From Vagococcus entomophilus (GTDB lineage Bacteria > Bacillota > Bacilli > Lactobacillales > Vagococcaceae): 64,000 nt of DNA. The notes under the pieces were generated by a model, which searched no databases, was not told the DNA's origin, and saw only the letters and a program-made list of their open reading frames with translations. Location of the stretch: positions 186,001 to 250,000 of the forward strand of contig NZ_NGJZ01000003.1 in assembly GCF_003987595.1 (NCBI RefSeq), given 5' to 3'. Positions within the stretch are counted from its first letter, which is position 1. Every line of letters starts with the position of its first letter. Shown piece after piece: positions 35,276-44,712 of the stretch. The position numbers and the translations under genes were made by a program.

Positions 35276-37051
35276 TTATCTAGTTTTAGAAGTTAATTCA
35301 ATTCCGTAGAATCCTTTAACATCTCCGTAAGACCAGTCAAACCCTTTAACACGGTTATTTACAGGCATTACTTCATTACGATATAGTGTAGGAACAACTA
35401 CTGCTTGTTCATACATATATTTTTGCCATGCATCGTAATTTTCTTTTCTTGTTTTAGAATTAAATGATTCTTTAGAATCAATTGCTTTTAGTAATTTTTC
35501 ACTTTCATCTGTTGAATAACGAGCATAGTTGTAAGATGCAGACTTACTGTATAAACCAGCAGGTGATGGTGCAGAGCTTAAGCCCCATGCAGCTTGGTAT
35601 ACATCAATACCAGGATCATCGTTTTTCAATTTGTCATAGAATGATTGGAAATCAAGTAAACGTCCAGTTGTAAGTTCTACTCTTAAGCCAATTTTTTTCC
35701 ATTGTTGGATGTAGTAATCAGCAATTGGTTGTGCTGTTTCTCCACCTGACATTGAAGCAAAGTTAATTGTTAGTTTCTTACCGTTTGCATCTTCACGGTA
35801 ACCATCTTTATCTGTATCTTTATAGCCAGCTTCATCTAATAATTTTTTCGCTTTTTTGATATCTAATGTATAACCTTTAATTTCAGAATCATGTAGTTCT
35901 TTAAAGATTGTTGGAATCAAAGTTGTTCCGTTTGAACGTAAACCATTATAGAATTTTTCACCGATTGCATTGTTGTCAATTGCGTAAGCCATTGCTTGAC
36001 GTAGGTTTTTGTTGCTCATTTTTGCATTTTTATCTGTTACAACTTCACCTTTAACGCTATCCCATTTCCCTTGTTTGAATCCAAGGTAAGTATAAGCTAA
36101 TTGTTGACGACCTAACATTTGGTAGCCATCAGTATCTTTGTATGTTGTATACGTATCTGTTGGCATTGAGTAAACCATGTCATATTTTTTTGCTTTCAAA
36201 GCTTCTGTAATTGAAGCAGAAGGCACACTTGTAAAGACGATTTTATCAAGTTTTGGCGTACCTTTGTAGTAGTATTTGTTAGGTGTATACTCTACAGATT
36301 CACCAGTTGTTACTTTGCTGATTACATAAGGACCAAATGTAACTGGGTTCTTACGTACTGCATCGCTCTTGTCTTGATCTTTAATGGCAATATTTTGGAA
36401 AACATGTTTTGGAATTGCATATGCATTAACTGCACCACCAGCTTGAAGCATATCTGGTGTCATTTCTTTGTAAGTAATTTTAACAGTATAGTTATCTACT
36501 TTTTCAATACCTGAAATTGTTGACGCTTTACCATCATGATACTCAGCCATTCCAACAACATTTTGGAAGTTATCATCGTAACGAACACCTGTGTAGTCTT
36601 TGTTCCCAATTAATTCATATGGATAGATAACATCATCCGCTGTTAACTCTTGTCCATCAGACCATTTTACACCTTTTTGAAGTGTAACTGTTGCAGTTTT
36701 TGCCTCTTTATCCAGTTTTAACTTCGCCACACCCTCATCTGTAATAGTGAAGTTGTCATCCATACTGAACAATGACTCAAATGCTGGTTTCATGAAATAA
36801 TCATCATATGCATCCTCAAAGTATGCTTCTGAGAACATCCCTTTAAACTGTGTATCTGTAACAACTGCTACATCCAAGGTACCACCTTTGATAGCTTTGT
36901 TGCTATTTTTTACTTTTGTGACAAATTTGCTTGCATCTTCTGTTTGAGTGCTACTATTTGAAGATGAAGATTTGCTACCGCCACATGCTGTCAAACCAAG
37001 AACAGCTACCGCAGCTAACGTTACGAAACCTAAAAGCTTTTTCTTCTTCAT
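35276..37051 (-). CDS. oppA: oligopeptide ABC transporter substrate-binding lipoprotein (system 2)
   Basis: 591 residues. Lipoprotein signal (LAAVAVLGLTACGG, Cys about 23) followed by a Ser-rich linker and a family 5 solute-binding domain: KGVKWSDGQELTADDVIYPYELIG, LRQAMAYAIDNNAIGEKFYNGLRS and a YKDTDKDGYREDANGKKLTINF insertion with a calcium-site-like DTDKDGYRED. It is the last gene of oppD-F-B-C-A, 17 bases after oppC, and has no promoter of its own in that gap. Only distantly similar to the system 1 binding protein, so the two may take different peptides. Confidence 0.93.
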   Translation of the reverse strand: MKKKKLLGFVTLAAVAVLGLTACGGSKSSSSNSSTQTEDASKFVTKVKNSNKAIKGGTLDVAVVTDTQFKGMFSEAYFEDAYDDYFMKPAFESLFSMDDNFTITDEGVAKLKLDKEAKTATVTLQKGVKWSDGQELTADDVIYPYELIGNKDYTGVRYDDNFQNVVGMAEYHDGKASTISGIEKVDNYTVKITYKEMTPDMLQAGGAVNAYAIPKHVFQNIAIKDQDKSDAVRKNPVTFGPYVISKVTTGESVEYTPNKYYYKGTPKLDKIVFTSVPSASITEALKAKKYDMVYSMPTDTYTTYKDTDGYQMLGRQQLAYTYLGFKQGKWDSVKGEVVTDKNAKMSNKNLRQAMAYAIDNNAIGEKFYNGLRSNGTTLIPTIFKELHDSEIKGYTLDIKKAKKLLDEAGYKDTDKDGYREDANGKKLTINFASMSGGETAQPIADYYIQQWKKIGLRVELTTGRLLDFQSFYDKLKNDDPGIDVYQAAWGLSSAPSPAGLYSKSASYNYARYSTDESEKLLKAIDSKESFNSKTRKENYDAWQKYMYEQAVVVPTLYRNEVMPVNNRVKGFDWSYGDVKGFYGIELTSKTR

Positions 37052-37068
37052 TGCGTCTTCCTCCTAAT

Positions 37069-37971
37069 TTATCCTAATCGTTGTCTTGCATCAGCTGAAC
37101 GCTTAAACGCTTGACCAACATAATTTATACTTAACATCAAAACTAAGATTAGTATTGATGCTGGTACCCATACCCATGTTTTATTTGACAATACATCCCC
37201 GCTACTTGCATATCCAATCAACGTTCCTAAACTTGGTGTTGAAGAGGGTAAGCCAAATCCTAAGAAACTTAGGGTGGTTTCAATCCCGATATTTGCAGCA
37301 AAGTTCATCGTCAAATTTGTAATAATCAACGAACTTAGATTTGGCATGATTTCACTAAACATAATTTTAAAATCGCCAGTACCTAAAGTTTTGGAAGCAC
37401 TCACATAATCTTTACGTGCTTCAGATAACGTTTTACTTCTAAACAACCGTGCTTTTCCTACCCAATAAAAAGCACTCATGATGATGACAAAAGATGTAAC
37501 ATTGTATTTAGGCACAATGGATACTAACACAATAATCATCATAATCATTGGTAAAATCATGATAAAATCCACAAAACGCATTAGGATATTATCAATCACT
37601 CCACCGTAATAGCCCGAAATAATTCCCAGACCAACCCCAATGATTGTGGTAATAATGGTAATCAAAAAGCCAATTGCCACCGAGTTTTTGGCACCAATAA
37701 TCAGCTGACCAAAAACATCGCGTCCACCTTCATCCGATCCAAGTAAGAAATTCCCACCTGGTGGGGCATATTTATCAAAAATACTTACTGTCATGACTTT
37801 TGATTGGTCTGTGACCGCAGCACCGATAAAAATTATAAGTAATAGTGCAACAAGTAAAACGAGAGAAAACATCGCCAAACGATCTTTTTTAAACTCTCTA
37901 ATAATCATACGAATCCCCATTGGGGGCACACTTTGCTCCGCTACAACCGCGTTATCTTTCTCTTTTTTCAC
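37069..37971 (-). CDS. oppC: oligopeptide ABC transporter permease OppC (system 2)
   Basis: 300 residues. N-terminal membrane segment (AMFSLVLLVALLLIIFIGAAV), a short external loop, then the five-helix transport domain; EAA loop at KDYVSASKTLGTGDFKIMFSEIMPN. Shorter outer loop than the system 1 OppC (344 residues). Start is a GTG behind AGGAAG. It lies 27 bases after oppB and 17 before oppA. Confidence 0.92.
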   Translation of the reverse strand: MKKEKDNAVVAEQSVPPMGIRMIIREFKKDRLAMFSLVLLVALLLIIFIGAAVTDQSKVMTVSIFDKYAPPGGNFLLGSDEGGRDVFGQLIIGAKNSVAIGFLITIITTIIGVGLGIISGYYGGVIDNILMRFVDFIMILPMIMMIIVLVSIVPKYNVTSFVIIMSAFYWVGKARLFRSKTLSEARKDYVSASKTLGTGDFKIMFSEIMPNLSSLIITNLTMNFAANIGIETTLSFLGFGLPSSTPSLGTLIGYASSGDVLSNKTWVWVPASILILVLMLSINYVGQAFKRSADARQRLG

Positions 37972-37998
37972 TTAGCATCTTCCTTTCTTTTACAATTT

Positions 37999-38961
37999 TT
38001 ACTGAATACGAATTCTAGGATCTACAATACTCATGATAATATCTGACAATAACGTTCCCACAAGAGTTGCAATTCCTAATATTAGTACCAAGGAAGTGAT
38101 AATTGTATAATCGCGTTGTAAAATCGAATCAATAAACAGTTTCCCAACACCAGGGTAGCCAAAGATTTGTTCAATAACAACCGAACCACTTATCAAGCCA
38201 GTGATTTCATAGCCTAACTGTGACGCTACTGGCAGTGAAGCATTTCTAAAGATATGTCTTGTATAAATTTTGTTTGTTGGCACACCTTTTGAGCGCGCAG
38301 TACGAACATAATCTAATGACTGTGAATCAATCACTTCACTGCGCAAGTACTGGATGGTTACCGCCGTTGCAAGTAATGCTTGTGCAAGTGCTGGTAAGAT
38401 TAAGTGATACAGCTTATCCAAGAAATAAGCAAAGGTCCCTGGAGATACGCTGCTTGAGACAGAACCCGTTGTCGGGAACCAATCTAAGCGATATCCAAAG
38501 ATAAACAATGCCAATAAAGCAAAGATAAATGGTGGGAAAGCAAAACTTACAAAGTTATAGATAACTACTACTTTATCTAAAATAGAATCTTTGTATCTAC
38601 CTGCTAACAATCCTAAAGGTAAGGCAATTAGATAGGTAATAATTACTGTAAGTAATGACAACCAAATCGTATTCAATGCTCGGTTCCCAATAATGGTTGC
38701 AACGGGCAATTTGTAAATAAAGCTATTCCCAAGATCACCTTTCAATGCATTTCCAATCCAACGAACATACTGAACATTCCACGGATCATTTAATCCTGCT
38801 GCTTCTTTCATTTTTGCGATAACAGCTGGATCTTGGTTAGGATTGATTAACCCTGTAAAGGGATCTCCTGGCATCATTTTCGCTAAAATAAAAATCAAAA
38901 CACTCAAGATAATCACTTGTGGAATCATTAAAATAATTCTGCGTAATATTGTTTTCCACAT
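37999..38961 (-). CDS. oppB: oligopeptide ABC transporter permease OppB (system 2)
   Basis: 320 residues from the ATG at 38961 (MWKTILRRIILMIPQ). Six membrane segments; EAA loop at SLDYVRTARSKGVPTNKIYTRHIFRNASLP, and the typical end SDIIMSIVDPRIRIQ. GAGGGAG precedes this ATG; a GTG at 38976 is upstream in frame but encodes the ribosome binding site. The start is one base beyond the oppF stop. Confidence 0.92.
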   Translation of the reverse strand: MWKTILRRIILMIPQVIILSVLIFILAKMMPGDPFTGLINPNQDPAVIAKMKEAAGLNDPWNVQYVRWIGNALKGDLGNSFIYKLPVATIIGNRALNTIWLSLLTVIITYLIALPLGLLAGRYKDSILDKVVVIYNFVSFAFPPFIFALLALFIFGYRLDWFPTTGSVSSSVSPGTFAYFLDKLYHLILPALAQALLATAVTIQYLRSEVIDSQSLDYVRTARSKGVPTNKIYTRHIFRNASLPVASQLGYEITGLISGSVVIEQIFGYPGVGKLFIDSILQRDYTIITSLVLILGIATLVGTLLSDIIMSIVDPRIRIQ

Positions 38962-38962
38962 A

Positions 38963-39910
38963 TTAGACTCCCTCACTTTCTACATGTTTTAATGCAACTT
39001 GATGAGTGGGACTAATGGTTTTCAAATCATACACGCGTCCATTTTCGTCATAGTATTCTTTTTGTAAAGAACTATATTCTTTTTCAACTTCACGACGTTG
39101 TTGCATGTGTTTTTCTCTGTTTGGTACGTCAATACGTGGAATCGCTGATAACAATCGTTTTGTGTAGATATGTTGTGGATTCGTATAAATCTCTTCACGA
39201 GTCCCAATTTCGACGAATCGGCCTTTTGTCATAATAGCAATATTATCACACATATATTTTACAACACCCAAGTCATGTGAAATGAATAAATAGCTCAAAC
39301 CAAATTCTTCTTGGATTCGTTTCATAAAGTTTAATACCTGTGCTTGAACTGACAAATCTAATGCTGAAACGGGTTCGTCTGCTACAATCAATTTTGGACT
39401 ACTTGCAACCGCACGTGCAACACCTAAACGTTGTCTTTGTCCACCAGAAAACTCATGTGGATACTTGTAAAGAGCATCCTCAGGCATACCAACAATATCT
39501 AGTAAGGATTTTACTTTTTTCTTTTCTTCTTGATCCGATAAACGTTCAAAATTACGAATTGGTTCTGCGATAATATCGATTACTCGTTTTTTAGGATTCA
39601 AACTAGACATGGCATCTTGGAAAATCATCTGTACATCACGATTATATTTTGTTTGCTTACGAACACCTCGTTTTGTCACGTCATTTCCATTATAAATAAT
39701 TTGACCGCTTGTAGCCTTTTCGAGACCTAAAATGGTTTTCCCAATAGTAGATTTCCCCGAACCAGACTCTCCAACTAATCCGTAAGTTTTTCCCTTTTCA
39801 ATCGTAAAATCGACACCATCTACCGCTAAAACATGATCAGTTACTCGATTCAAAAAACCGCTGCGGATAGGATAGTGGACTTTAAGATCCTTGATTTGAA
39901 TTAATTCCAT
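38963..39910 (-). CDS. oppF: oligopeptide ABC transporter ATP-binding protein OppF (system 2)
   Basis: 315 residues. Walker [16 protein letters not shown]-loop IFQDAMSSLNPKK, signature [15 protein letters not shown] and Walker B LIVADEPVSALD. The C-terminal peptide-transporter domain begins IYTKRLLSAIPRID. The ATG overlaps the oppD stop by one base. oppB follows. Same operon as oppD-F-B-C-A of system 2. Confidence 0.93.
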   Translation of the reverse strand: MELIQIKDLKVHYPIRSGFLNRVTDHVLAVDGVDFTIEKGKTYGLVGESGSGKSTIGKTILGLEKATSGQIIYNGNDVTKRGVRKQTKYNRDVQMIFQDAMSSLNPKKRVIDIIAEPIRNFERLSDQEEKKKVKSLLDIVGMPEDALYKYPHEFSGGQRQRLGVARAVASSPKLIVADEPVSALDLSVQAQVLNFMKRIQEEFGLSYLFISHDLGVVKYMCDNIAIMTKGRFVEIGTREEIYTNPQHIYTKRLLSAIPRIDVPNREKHMQQRREVEKEYSSLQKEYYDENGRVYDLKTISPTHQVALKHVESEGV

Positions 39911-40917
39911 TATACCTCTCCCTTTTCGTCTCTAAAGTGAAAATGTTTGTAACACGTACAACGCACCAAGTGATTAGGTGAAACTTCATGCAATGTTGGG
40001 TTTTCTTCATGTTCTTCCGCTTTAATCCACGGAATACGTGCAGCAAACCGACAACCAGTTCTTGGTAGGTTTTTAAGTGAAGGAACGGTTCCTTCAATTA
40101 CATGTAACTCTTCATCTAATTCATCTTCGCGAGGAATGGAGTTAAGTAGTGAACGTGTATATGGATGTTGAGGATTTTCAAACAATTCTTCTACTGGCGC
40201 TTGTTCGACAATTTGTCCCGCATACATAACCGCAACTTGATCAGCCATTTCTGCAACCACACCCAAGTCATGGGTAATCAGAATAATTCCAGTTTCTGTT
40301 TCTTCTTGCAACATTTTAAGTAAATCAAGAATTTGTGCCTGGATGGTAACGTCTAACGCAGTGGTTGGTTCATCTGCAATAATAATTGGCGGTTTACATG
40401 CAATCGCAATCGCAATAATGACACGTTGACGCATCCCACCAGAAAGCTCGTGAGGATATTGTTTCGATACACGAACTGGGTTTGGTATCCCAACTTGGTC
40501 TAATAGCTCTAAAACGCGTTTTGCTTTTTGCTCTTTTGTAAATGTAGTGTGGTACGAAAGAGACTCTGCAATTTGGTCACCAATACGCATAAGTGGGTTA
40601 AGTGCAGATAAAGGATCTTGGAAAATCATTCCAATATCATTTCCACGAATTTTGTTGTACAGCGCCTCGTTTAGATCAAGTAGATTTAAATCGTTGTAAA
40701 GGACTTCCCCTTCGATTTTCGTCTTATTTGGATCATGAAGCCCCATAATCGTTGTGGCCAATGTACTTTTTCCACAACCTGACTCCCCAACAATTGCTAA
40801 GATTTCATTTTTTTTCAATGTTAATGTTACATCGTCAACAGCATCAAAGTACTGGTCTTTGATTTTAAAACCTGTATGTAGATTATTTATTTCTAGCAAT
40901 GACTTATCCTTCGTCAA
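39910..40917 (-). CDS. oppD: oligopeptide ABC transporter ATP-binding protein OppD (system 2)
   Basis: 335 residues from a TTG at 40917 (MTKDKSLLEINNLHTGF). Walker [16 protein letters not shown]-loop IFQDPLSALNPLM, signature LSGGMRQRVIIAIAI, Walker [13 protein letters not shown]. The C-terminus has HPYTRSLLNSIP and a GCRFAARIPW region with a later VRCTCYKHF, so some of the cysteines expected for an OppD iron-sulfur site are kept, unlike in system 1. AGAGGGG lies 7 bases before this TTG; a TTG at 40953 would add 12 residues without family support. First gene of the operon. Confidence 0.92.
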   Translation of the reverse strand: MTKDKSLLEINNLHTGFKIKDQYFDAVDDVTLTLKKNEILAIVGESGCGKSTLATTIMGLHDPNKTKIEGEVLYNDLNLLDLNEALYNKIRGNDIGMIFQDPLSALNPLMRIGDQIAESLSYHTTFTKEQKAKRVLELLDQVGIPNPVRVSKQYPHELSGGMRQRVIIAIAIACKPPIIIADEPTTALDVTIQAQILDLLKMLQEETETGIILITHDLGVVAEMADQVAVMYAGQIVEQAPVEELFENPQHPYTRSLLNSIPREDELDEELHVIEGTVPSLKNLPRTGCRFAARIPWIKAEEHEENPTLHEVSPNHLVRCTCYKHFHFRDEKGEV

Positions 40918-40981
40918 CAGGATTCCCCTCTCTATTTCTATCAAGTTCTTCAAGTATTACCCCCGTGGATTACCTGAACAT

Positions 40982-40999
40982 AATTGATATTTGTCAATT
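40982..40999. promoter_or_regulatory. dyad just downstream of the opp system 2 promoter
   Basis: AATTGATATTTGTCAATT has perfect 6-base arms (7 with the flanking T/A) around a 6-base centre. It begins about 12 bases downstream of the -10 box, in the transcribed leader, a place where a repressor could block initiation. Confidence 0.5.
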
Positions 41000-41010
41000 A
41001 ATATTCACTA

Positions 41011-41039
41011 ATTATAGTCAATACTTTAACTTTTTGCAA
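41011..41039 (-). promoter_or_regulatory. promoter for oppDFBCA (system 2)
   Basis: On the minus strand TTGCAA and TATAAT are 17 bases apart. The leader to the oppD start is about 90 bases. Confidence 0.75.
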
Positions 41040-41082
41040 TGCTTTTATCACTATTTTCTAATAAACTCTTTAACAACTGTTT

Positions 41083-41109
41083 AAAAAAGGACACAAACTC
41101 TTGTCCCTT
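41083..41109 (-). terminator. terminator after the acyl carrier protein gene
   Basis: On the minus strand AAGGGACA and TGTCC-TTTTTT form a short hairpin with a one-base bulge and a T-run. Confidence 0.65.
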
Positions 41110-41126
41110 AAGCTATTGTCAGATTT

Positions 41127-41366
41127 TTACTTATGATCAGCAATGTAATTGACTGCTGCACCAACAGTCTGAATCTTTTCTGCATCTTCGTCAGAAATTT
41201 CAGTTCCAAATTCTTCTTCTAACTCTAAGACAAATTCCATGATACTAATTGAATCTGCACCTAAGTCTTCTTGAATACTCACATCTTCCGTAACTTTATC
41301 CTCTGCAATATCAAAATGCTTCACGATAATTGCTTTTACTTTGGTAAATACTTCCTCTCTACTCAA
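41127..41366 (-). CDS. acyl carrier protein (auxiliary, plsX-linked)
   Basis: 79 residues. The phosphopantetheine serine is in [20 protein letters not shown] (Ser about 39); the usual motif is DSL, here DSI. Acyl carrier proteins hold growing fatty acyl chains. In Enterococcus faecalis a second acyl carrier protein gene (acpB) next to plsX serves incorporation and sensing of exogenous fatty acids, while another in the fab cluster serves synthesis; by position this is the acpB counterpart. Start is a TTG behind AGGGGG. It follows plsX by 113 bases. Confidence 0.9.
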   Translation of the reverse strand: MSREEVFTKVKAIIVKHFDIAEDKVTEDVSIQEDLGADSISIMEFVLELEEEFGTEISDEDAEKIQTVGAAVNYIADHK

Positions 41367-41479
41367 AGCTTTTTCCCCCTATCGGTATTCTCTTATAATT
41401 GCTACCTTCTATATTTTACTTATTTCTAAAGACCTTGTCTATATTTTCAGACAAACTAATTTTTCACACAATTCTCATT

Positions 41480-42478
41480 TTATGCTTGTGTTTCAAAGTG
41501 TTCAACCAGCTCTTCGATAACATGGCTTTCCAACATCGTGTAAATTTGTTGAATTGTATAGTTTACTGCTTCTGGACCGGTTGAACCATGTGTTTTAATC
41601 ACAGGTGCCTTAACCCCAAATAGCACCGCACCACCATGAGTCGAATAATCCAATTCTGTTTTCATTGATTTAAGAGCATCTTTCAGCATAAGGGCTCCAA
41701 ATTTCCCCTTAATGCCTGCATCTAATATAGAAGATTTTAATAACTTCATCAATTCCATCGCAGTTCCTTCTATAGATTTCAGTACTGCATTTCCAGTAAA
41801 ACCGTCTGTCACGACAACGTCAGCAACCCCACTCAACAAATCTCTAGCCTCAACGTTTCCCACAAAATGGATACTTGGCTCTTCAGCTAACAATTTGTAA
41901 GCTGCTTTGGTTAGTTCATTTCCCTTGCCATCTTCCGTTCCGTTATTAAGCAGCCCAACTCTTGGCTTTGCAACTTTGCGTACATTTCTTGCATAATAAG
42001 AACCCAAAACTCCGTATTGTAATAAATGTTCTGGTTTGTTCTCCGCATTGGCCCCCATGTCAATAAAGTCAAAGCCCCCTTCATTAGATCCAACAAAAGG
42101 CATCGTTGTCATCAAACCAGGGCGTTCAATGTTTTTGATTCTTCCTATGATAAACAGCCCTGCTGCTAGCAAGGCTCCTGTATTTCCTGCTGAAAAAATA
42201 GCATCTGCCTCTCCGTTTTTTACTGCTTGAGCTGCCAAAACCATGGAAGCTGTTTTTTTCCGACGGATTGCTTTGACTGGTTCATCCTCTCCATTAATTT
42301 TTTCATCCGTATGAATAATTTTAACATTTGTGGCATCTGTCACATATTTTTTAATCTCATCTTCTTTTCCATATAATAGAAATTCAATTTCTGGATGTTC
42401 CTTTTTGGCTAACATCACACCTTCGACAATTGCTTGTGGCGCATGATCTCCACCCATTGCATCTACTGCGATTTTCAT
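41480..42478 (-). CDS. plsX: phosphate acyltransferase PlsX
   Basis: 332 residues. It converts acyl-ACP to acyl-phosphate, used by PlsY in phosphatidic acid synthesis. N-terminal signature [20 protein letters not shown], a [12 protein letters not shown] loop, and the [23 protein letters not shown] segment near the end are typical. It lies between recG and the acyl carrier protein gene, in the common recG-plsX-acp order. Peripheral membrane enzyme; no membrane segment is seen. Confidence 0.95.
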   Translation of the reverse strand: MKIAVDAMGGDHAPQAIVEGVMLAKKEHPEIEFLLYGKEDEIKKYVTDATNVKIIHTDEKINGEDEPVKAIRRKKTASMVLAAQAVKNGEADAIFSAGNTGALLAAGLFIIGRIKNIERPGLMTTMPFVGSNEGGFDFIDMGANAENKPEHLLQYGVLGSYYARNVRKVAKPRVGLLNNGTEDGKGNELTKAAYKLLAEEPSIHFVGNVEARDLLSGVADVVVTDGFTGNAVLKSIEGTAMELMKLLKSSILDAGIKGKFGALMLKDALKSMKTELDYSTHGGAVLFGVKAPVIKTHGSTGPEAVNYTIQQIYTMLESHVIEELVEHFETQA

Positions 42479-42539
42479 TTATTAACGCCTACCTTCGTTT
42501 TTACTCATTTATTTTGCCTTACTATTATAGCATATTTTC

Positions 42540-44576
42540 TTAATCAAAATAGATTTCAGCGGCTTCTCCAACAGCTAATTTTTGCTTTAATCCAGCATAC
42601 TGGGGCTCTTGCCACCAAGTAGGTTGCTGCCAAATTTTCTCCGCACATTCTCTGGCTACTTCAAGTACCTGATAATCCTCCACTATATTTCCCAACTGAA
42701 ATTGTGGCACACCAGACTGCCTCGCTCCAAAAAATTCTCCTGGGCCCCGCATTTCTAAATCTTTTTCGCTTAGTTTAAACCCATCTGTAGTCTCCGTCAT
42801 GATTTTCATACGCTCTTTCCCTAGCTCGTTTTTAGGGTTTGAAACAAGCAAACAGTACGAAGCTTTCTTCCCTCTGCCCACTCGCCCCCTAAGTTGGTGG
42901 AGTTGAGCAAGCCCAAAACGGTCCGCATCCATGATCATCATCATCGTTGCATTGGGTACGTTCACCCCAACTTCAATCACTGTAGTAGATACCAAGATTT
43001 GTAGATAATTTTCTTTAAATTTTTGCATGATTGCTTCTTTTTCTTGGGCAGGCATCTTCCCATGCAACAGCCCAACCCGATGTTCAGGTTCAAAGAATTG
43101 GTGCAAATGTTCATAAATCTCTGTTGCATTTTTTACATCCATTGATTCCGATTCTTCAATTAGTGGACAAATGACATAGGCCTGACTGCCATTTTGCACT
43201 TCTTTTTTCATCCAGGAAAGAGCCGTATCGACTTGTTGCGTTTTAATCCATCTCGTTTCAATGGGTATCCTACCTGCTGGAAGTTCATCAATTACTGAAA
43301 CATCCATTTCGCCGTATGCTGTGATGGCCAACGTCCTTGGAATCGGGGTTGCTGTCATGAAAAGGACATCTGGGTTAGCCCCCTTCTCCCGCAATATTTT
43401 CCGTTGGTTTACCCCAAAGCGATGCTGCTCATCCGTAATCACAAGACCTAAGCGGTGAAAATTGACATCCTTTTGAATCAAAGCATGCGTTCCTACCACA
43501 ACATCAAGCATTCCTGATTCTAGCTCTTCTAAAATTCTCCGCCTTTCCTTGGCTTTTGTTGACCCCGTTAGGAGCGCTACGCGAACTTCAAGTGGATTAA
43601 ATAGCTGATTGAGGCTCTCTAGATGCTGTTCCGCCAAAATTTCAGTTGGAACCATTAATGCTCCTTGATAACCTGCCGACATCGCCGCATAAAGCGCAAT
43701 AGCTGCTACGACCGTTTTTCCACTTCCAACATCTCCTTGAAGCAAACGATGCATCATTTGTTTACTGCGCATATCTCGGCAGATTTCATTTGTGACACGC
43801 TTTTGAGCTTGTGTCAGCTCAAAAGGCAACGAACGAGTAAACCCCTTTAGCCTTTCCACATCGTACAGTATTTGCGTTCCTTTCCCTATACGTTGTTCCT
43901 GCTTCTTCAACCGTTGCATATTCATCTGAAACAAAAAAAATTCTTCAAAGATTAATCGTCTGCGTGCTAGAGCACTTTGCTCGTTATCTTTGGGAAAATG
44001 CATGGCGTAAACAGCTTCTGGTCGATGCATTAATTGATACTTGGACAAAAGCTCTGCTGGCAAGTCTTCATAGATTTCTTCGTAATATTCCGAAAAAGCA
44101 ACCTTGATTAACTCCACTAACGTCGCTTGCTTGATTTTCTTATTCACATGATAAATAGGTTCAAAATCCTCATTGTTTTTAGTTCCTAAGATTTTCATGC
44201 CCGTTAGTGCTTTTCTTTTGGCATCCCATTTACCAAATACAGCAACTTCTTCCGATGCTTGAATTTTATTCTTTAAAAATGCTTGATTAAAAAAAGTCAC
44301 ATTGATGACTGCATGTTCTTTTAAAAGTCGAAAATTCAAGCGATTTTTCTTAAATCCATAGTATGAAACCACTGGTTCATTAATAACTAGTCCTTTTAAA
44401 ACCACTTTTTCTTGATCCTGAATTTCATTTAATTGTTTTTCTTGAATGTCCTCGTAGCGAAAAGGATAGTAGGTAACCAGATCTTCTATCGTCACGATGC
44501 CCAACTCTTGAAGACTCTCAACCCTTTTTGCCCCCACACCTTTTAAAACCGCAACAGAATCCTGGAAGTTTTTCAC
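42540..44576 (-). CDS. recG: ATP-dependent DNA helicase RecG
   Basis: 678 residues. RecG remodels stalled replication forks and Holliday junctions. The N-terminal wedge/OB region (FRYEDIQEKQLNEI, VVLKGLVINEPVVSYYGFKKNRLNFRLL) is followed by the helicase core: Walker A LLQGDVGSGKTVVAA, DEQHRFG, FMTATPIPRTLA and QLRGRVGRGKKAS. The TRG-like C-terminal end LAREDA-type region is replaced here by LEVARECAEKIW. Start is a GTG with GGAGGG. Follows the fakA terminator and precedes plsX by 61 bases. Confidence 0.96.
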   Translation of the reverse strand: MKNFQDSVAVLKGVGAKRVESLQELGIVTIEDLVTYYPFRYEDIQEKQLNEIQDQEKVVLKGLVINEPVVSYYGFKKNRLNFRLLKEHAVINVTFFNQAFLKNKIQASEEVAVFGKWDAKRKALTGMKILGTKNNEDFEPIYHVNKKIKQATLVELIKVAFSEYYEEIYEDLPAELLSKYQLMHRPEAVYAMHFPKDNEQSALARRRLIFEEFFLFQMNMQRLKKQEQRIGKGTQILYDVERLKGFTRSLPFELTQAQKRVTNEICRDMRSKQMMHRLLQGDVGSGKTVVAAIALYAAMSAGYQGALMVPTEILAEQHLESLNQLFNPLEVRVALLTGSTKAKERRRILEELESGMLDVVVGTHALIQKDVNFHRLGLVITDEQHRFGVNQRKILREKGANPDVLFMTATPIPRTLAITAYGEMDVSVIDELPAGRIPIETRWIKTQQVDTALSWMKKEVQNGSQAYVICPLIEESESMDVKNATEIYEHLHQFFEPEHRVGLLHGKMPAQEKEAIMQKFKENYLQILVSTTVIEVGVNVPNATMMMIMDADRFGLAQLHQLRGRVGRGKKASYCLLVSNPKNELGKERMKIMTETTDGFKLSEKDLEMRGPGEFFGARQSGVPQFQLGNIVEDYQVLEVARECAEKIWQQPTWWQEPQYAGLKQKLAVGEAAEIYFD

Positions 44577-44608
44577 GCGTTTCCCTCCTCTCTAATTGAT
44601 AGAAAAAG

Positions 44609-44651
44609 AAAAGAGGTCAGGTCACTTAACGACTTAAGCCCCGCCTCTTTT
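44609..44651 (-). terminator. terminator after fakA
   Basis: On the minus strand AAAAGAGGCGGG pairs with CC-GACCTCTTTT, followed by CTTTTTC. Partly imperfect. Confidence 0.65.
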
Positions 44652-44712
44652 GTATCTACACTACTTAAGCAGTGGTTTAAAAATATGAATATTTAAATCC
44701 CCTATGAGCTCT

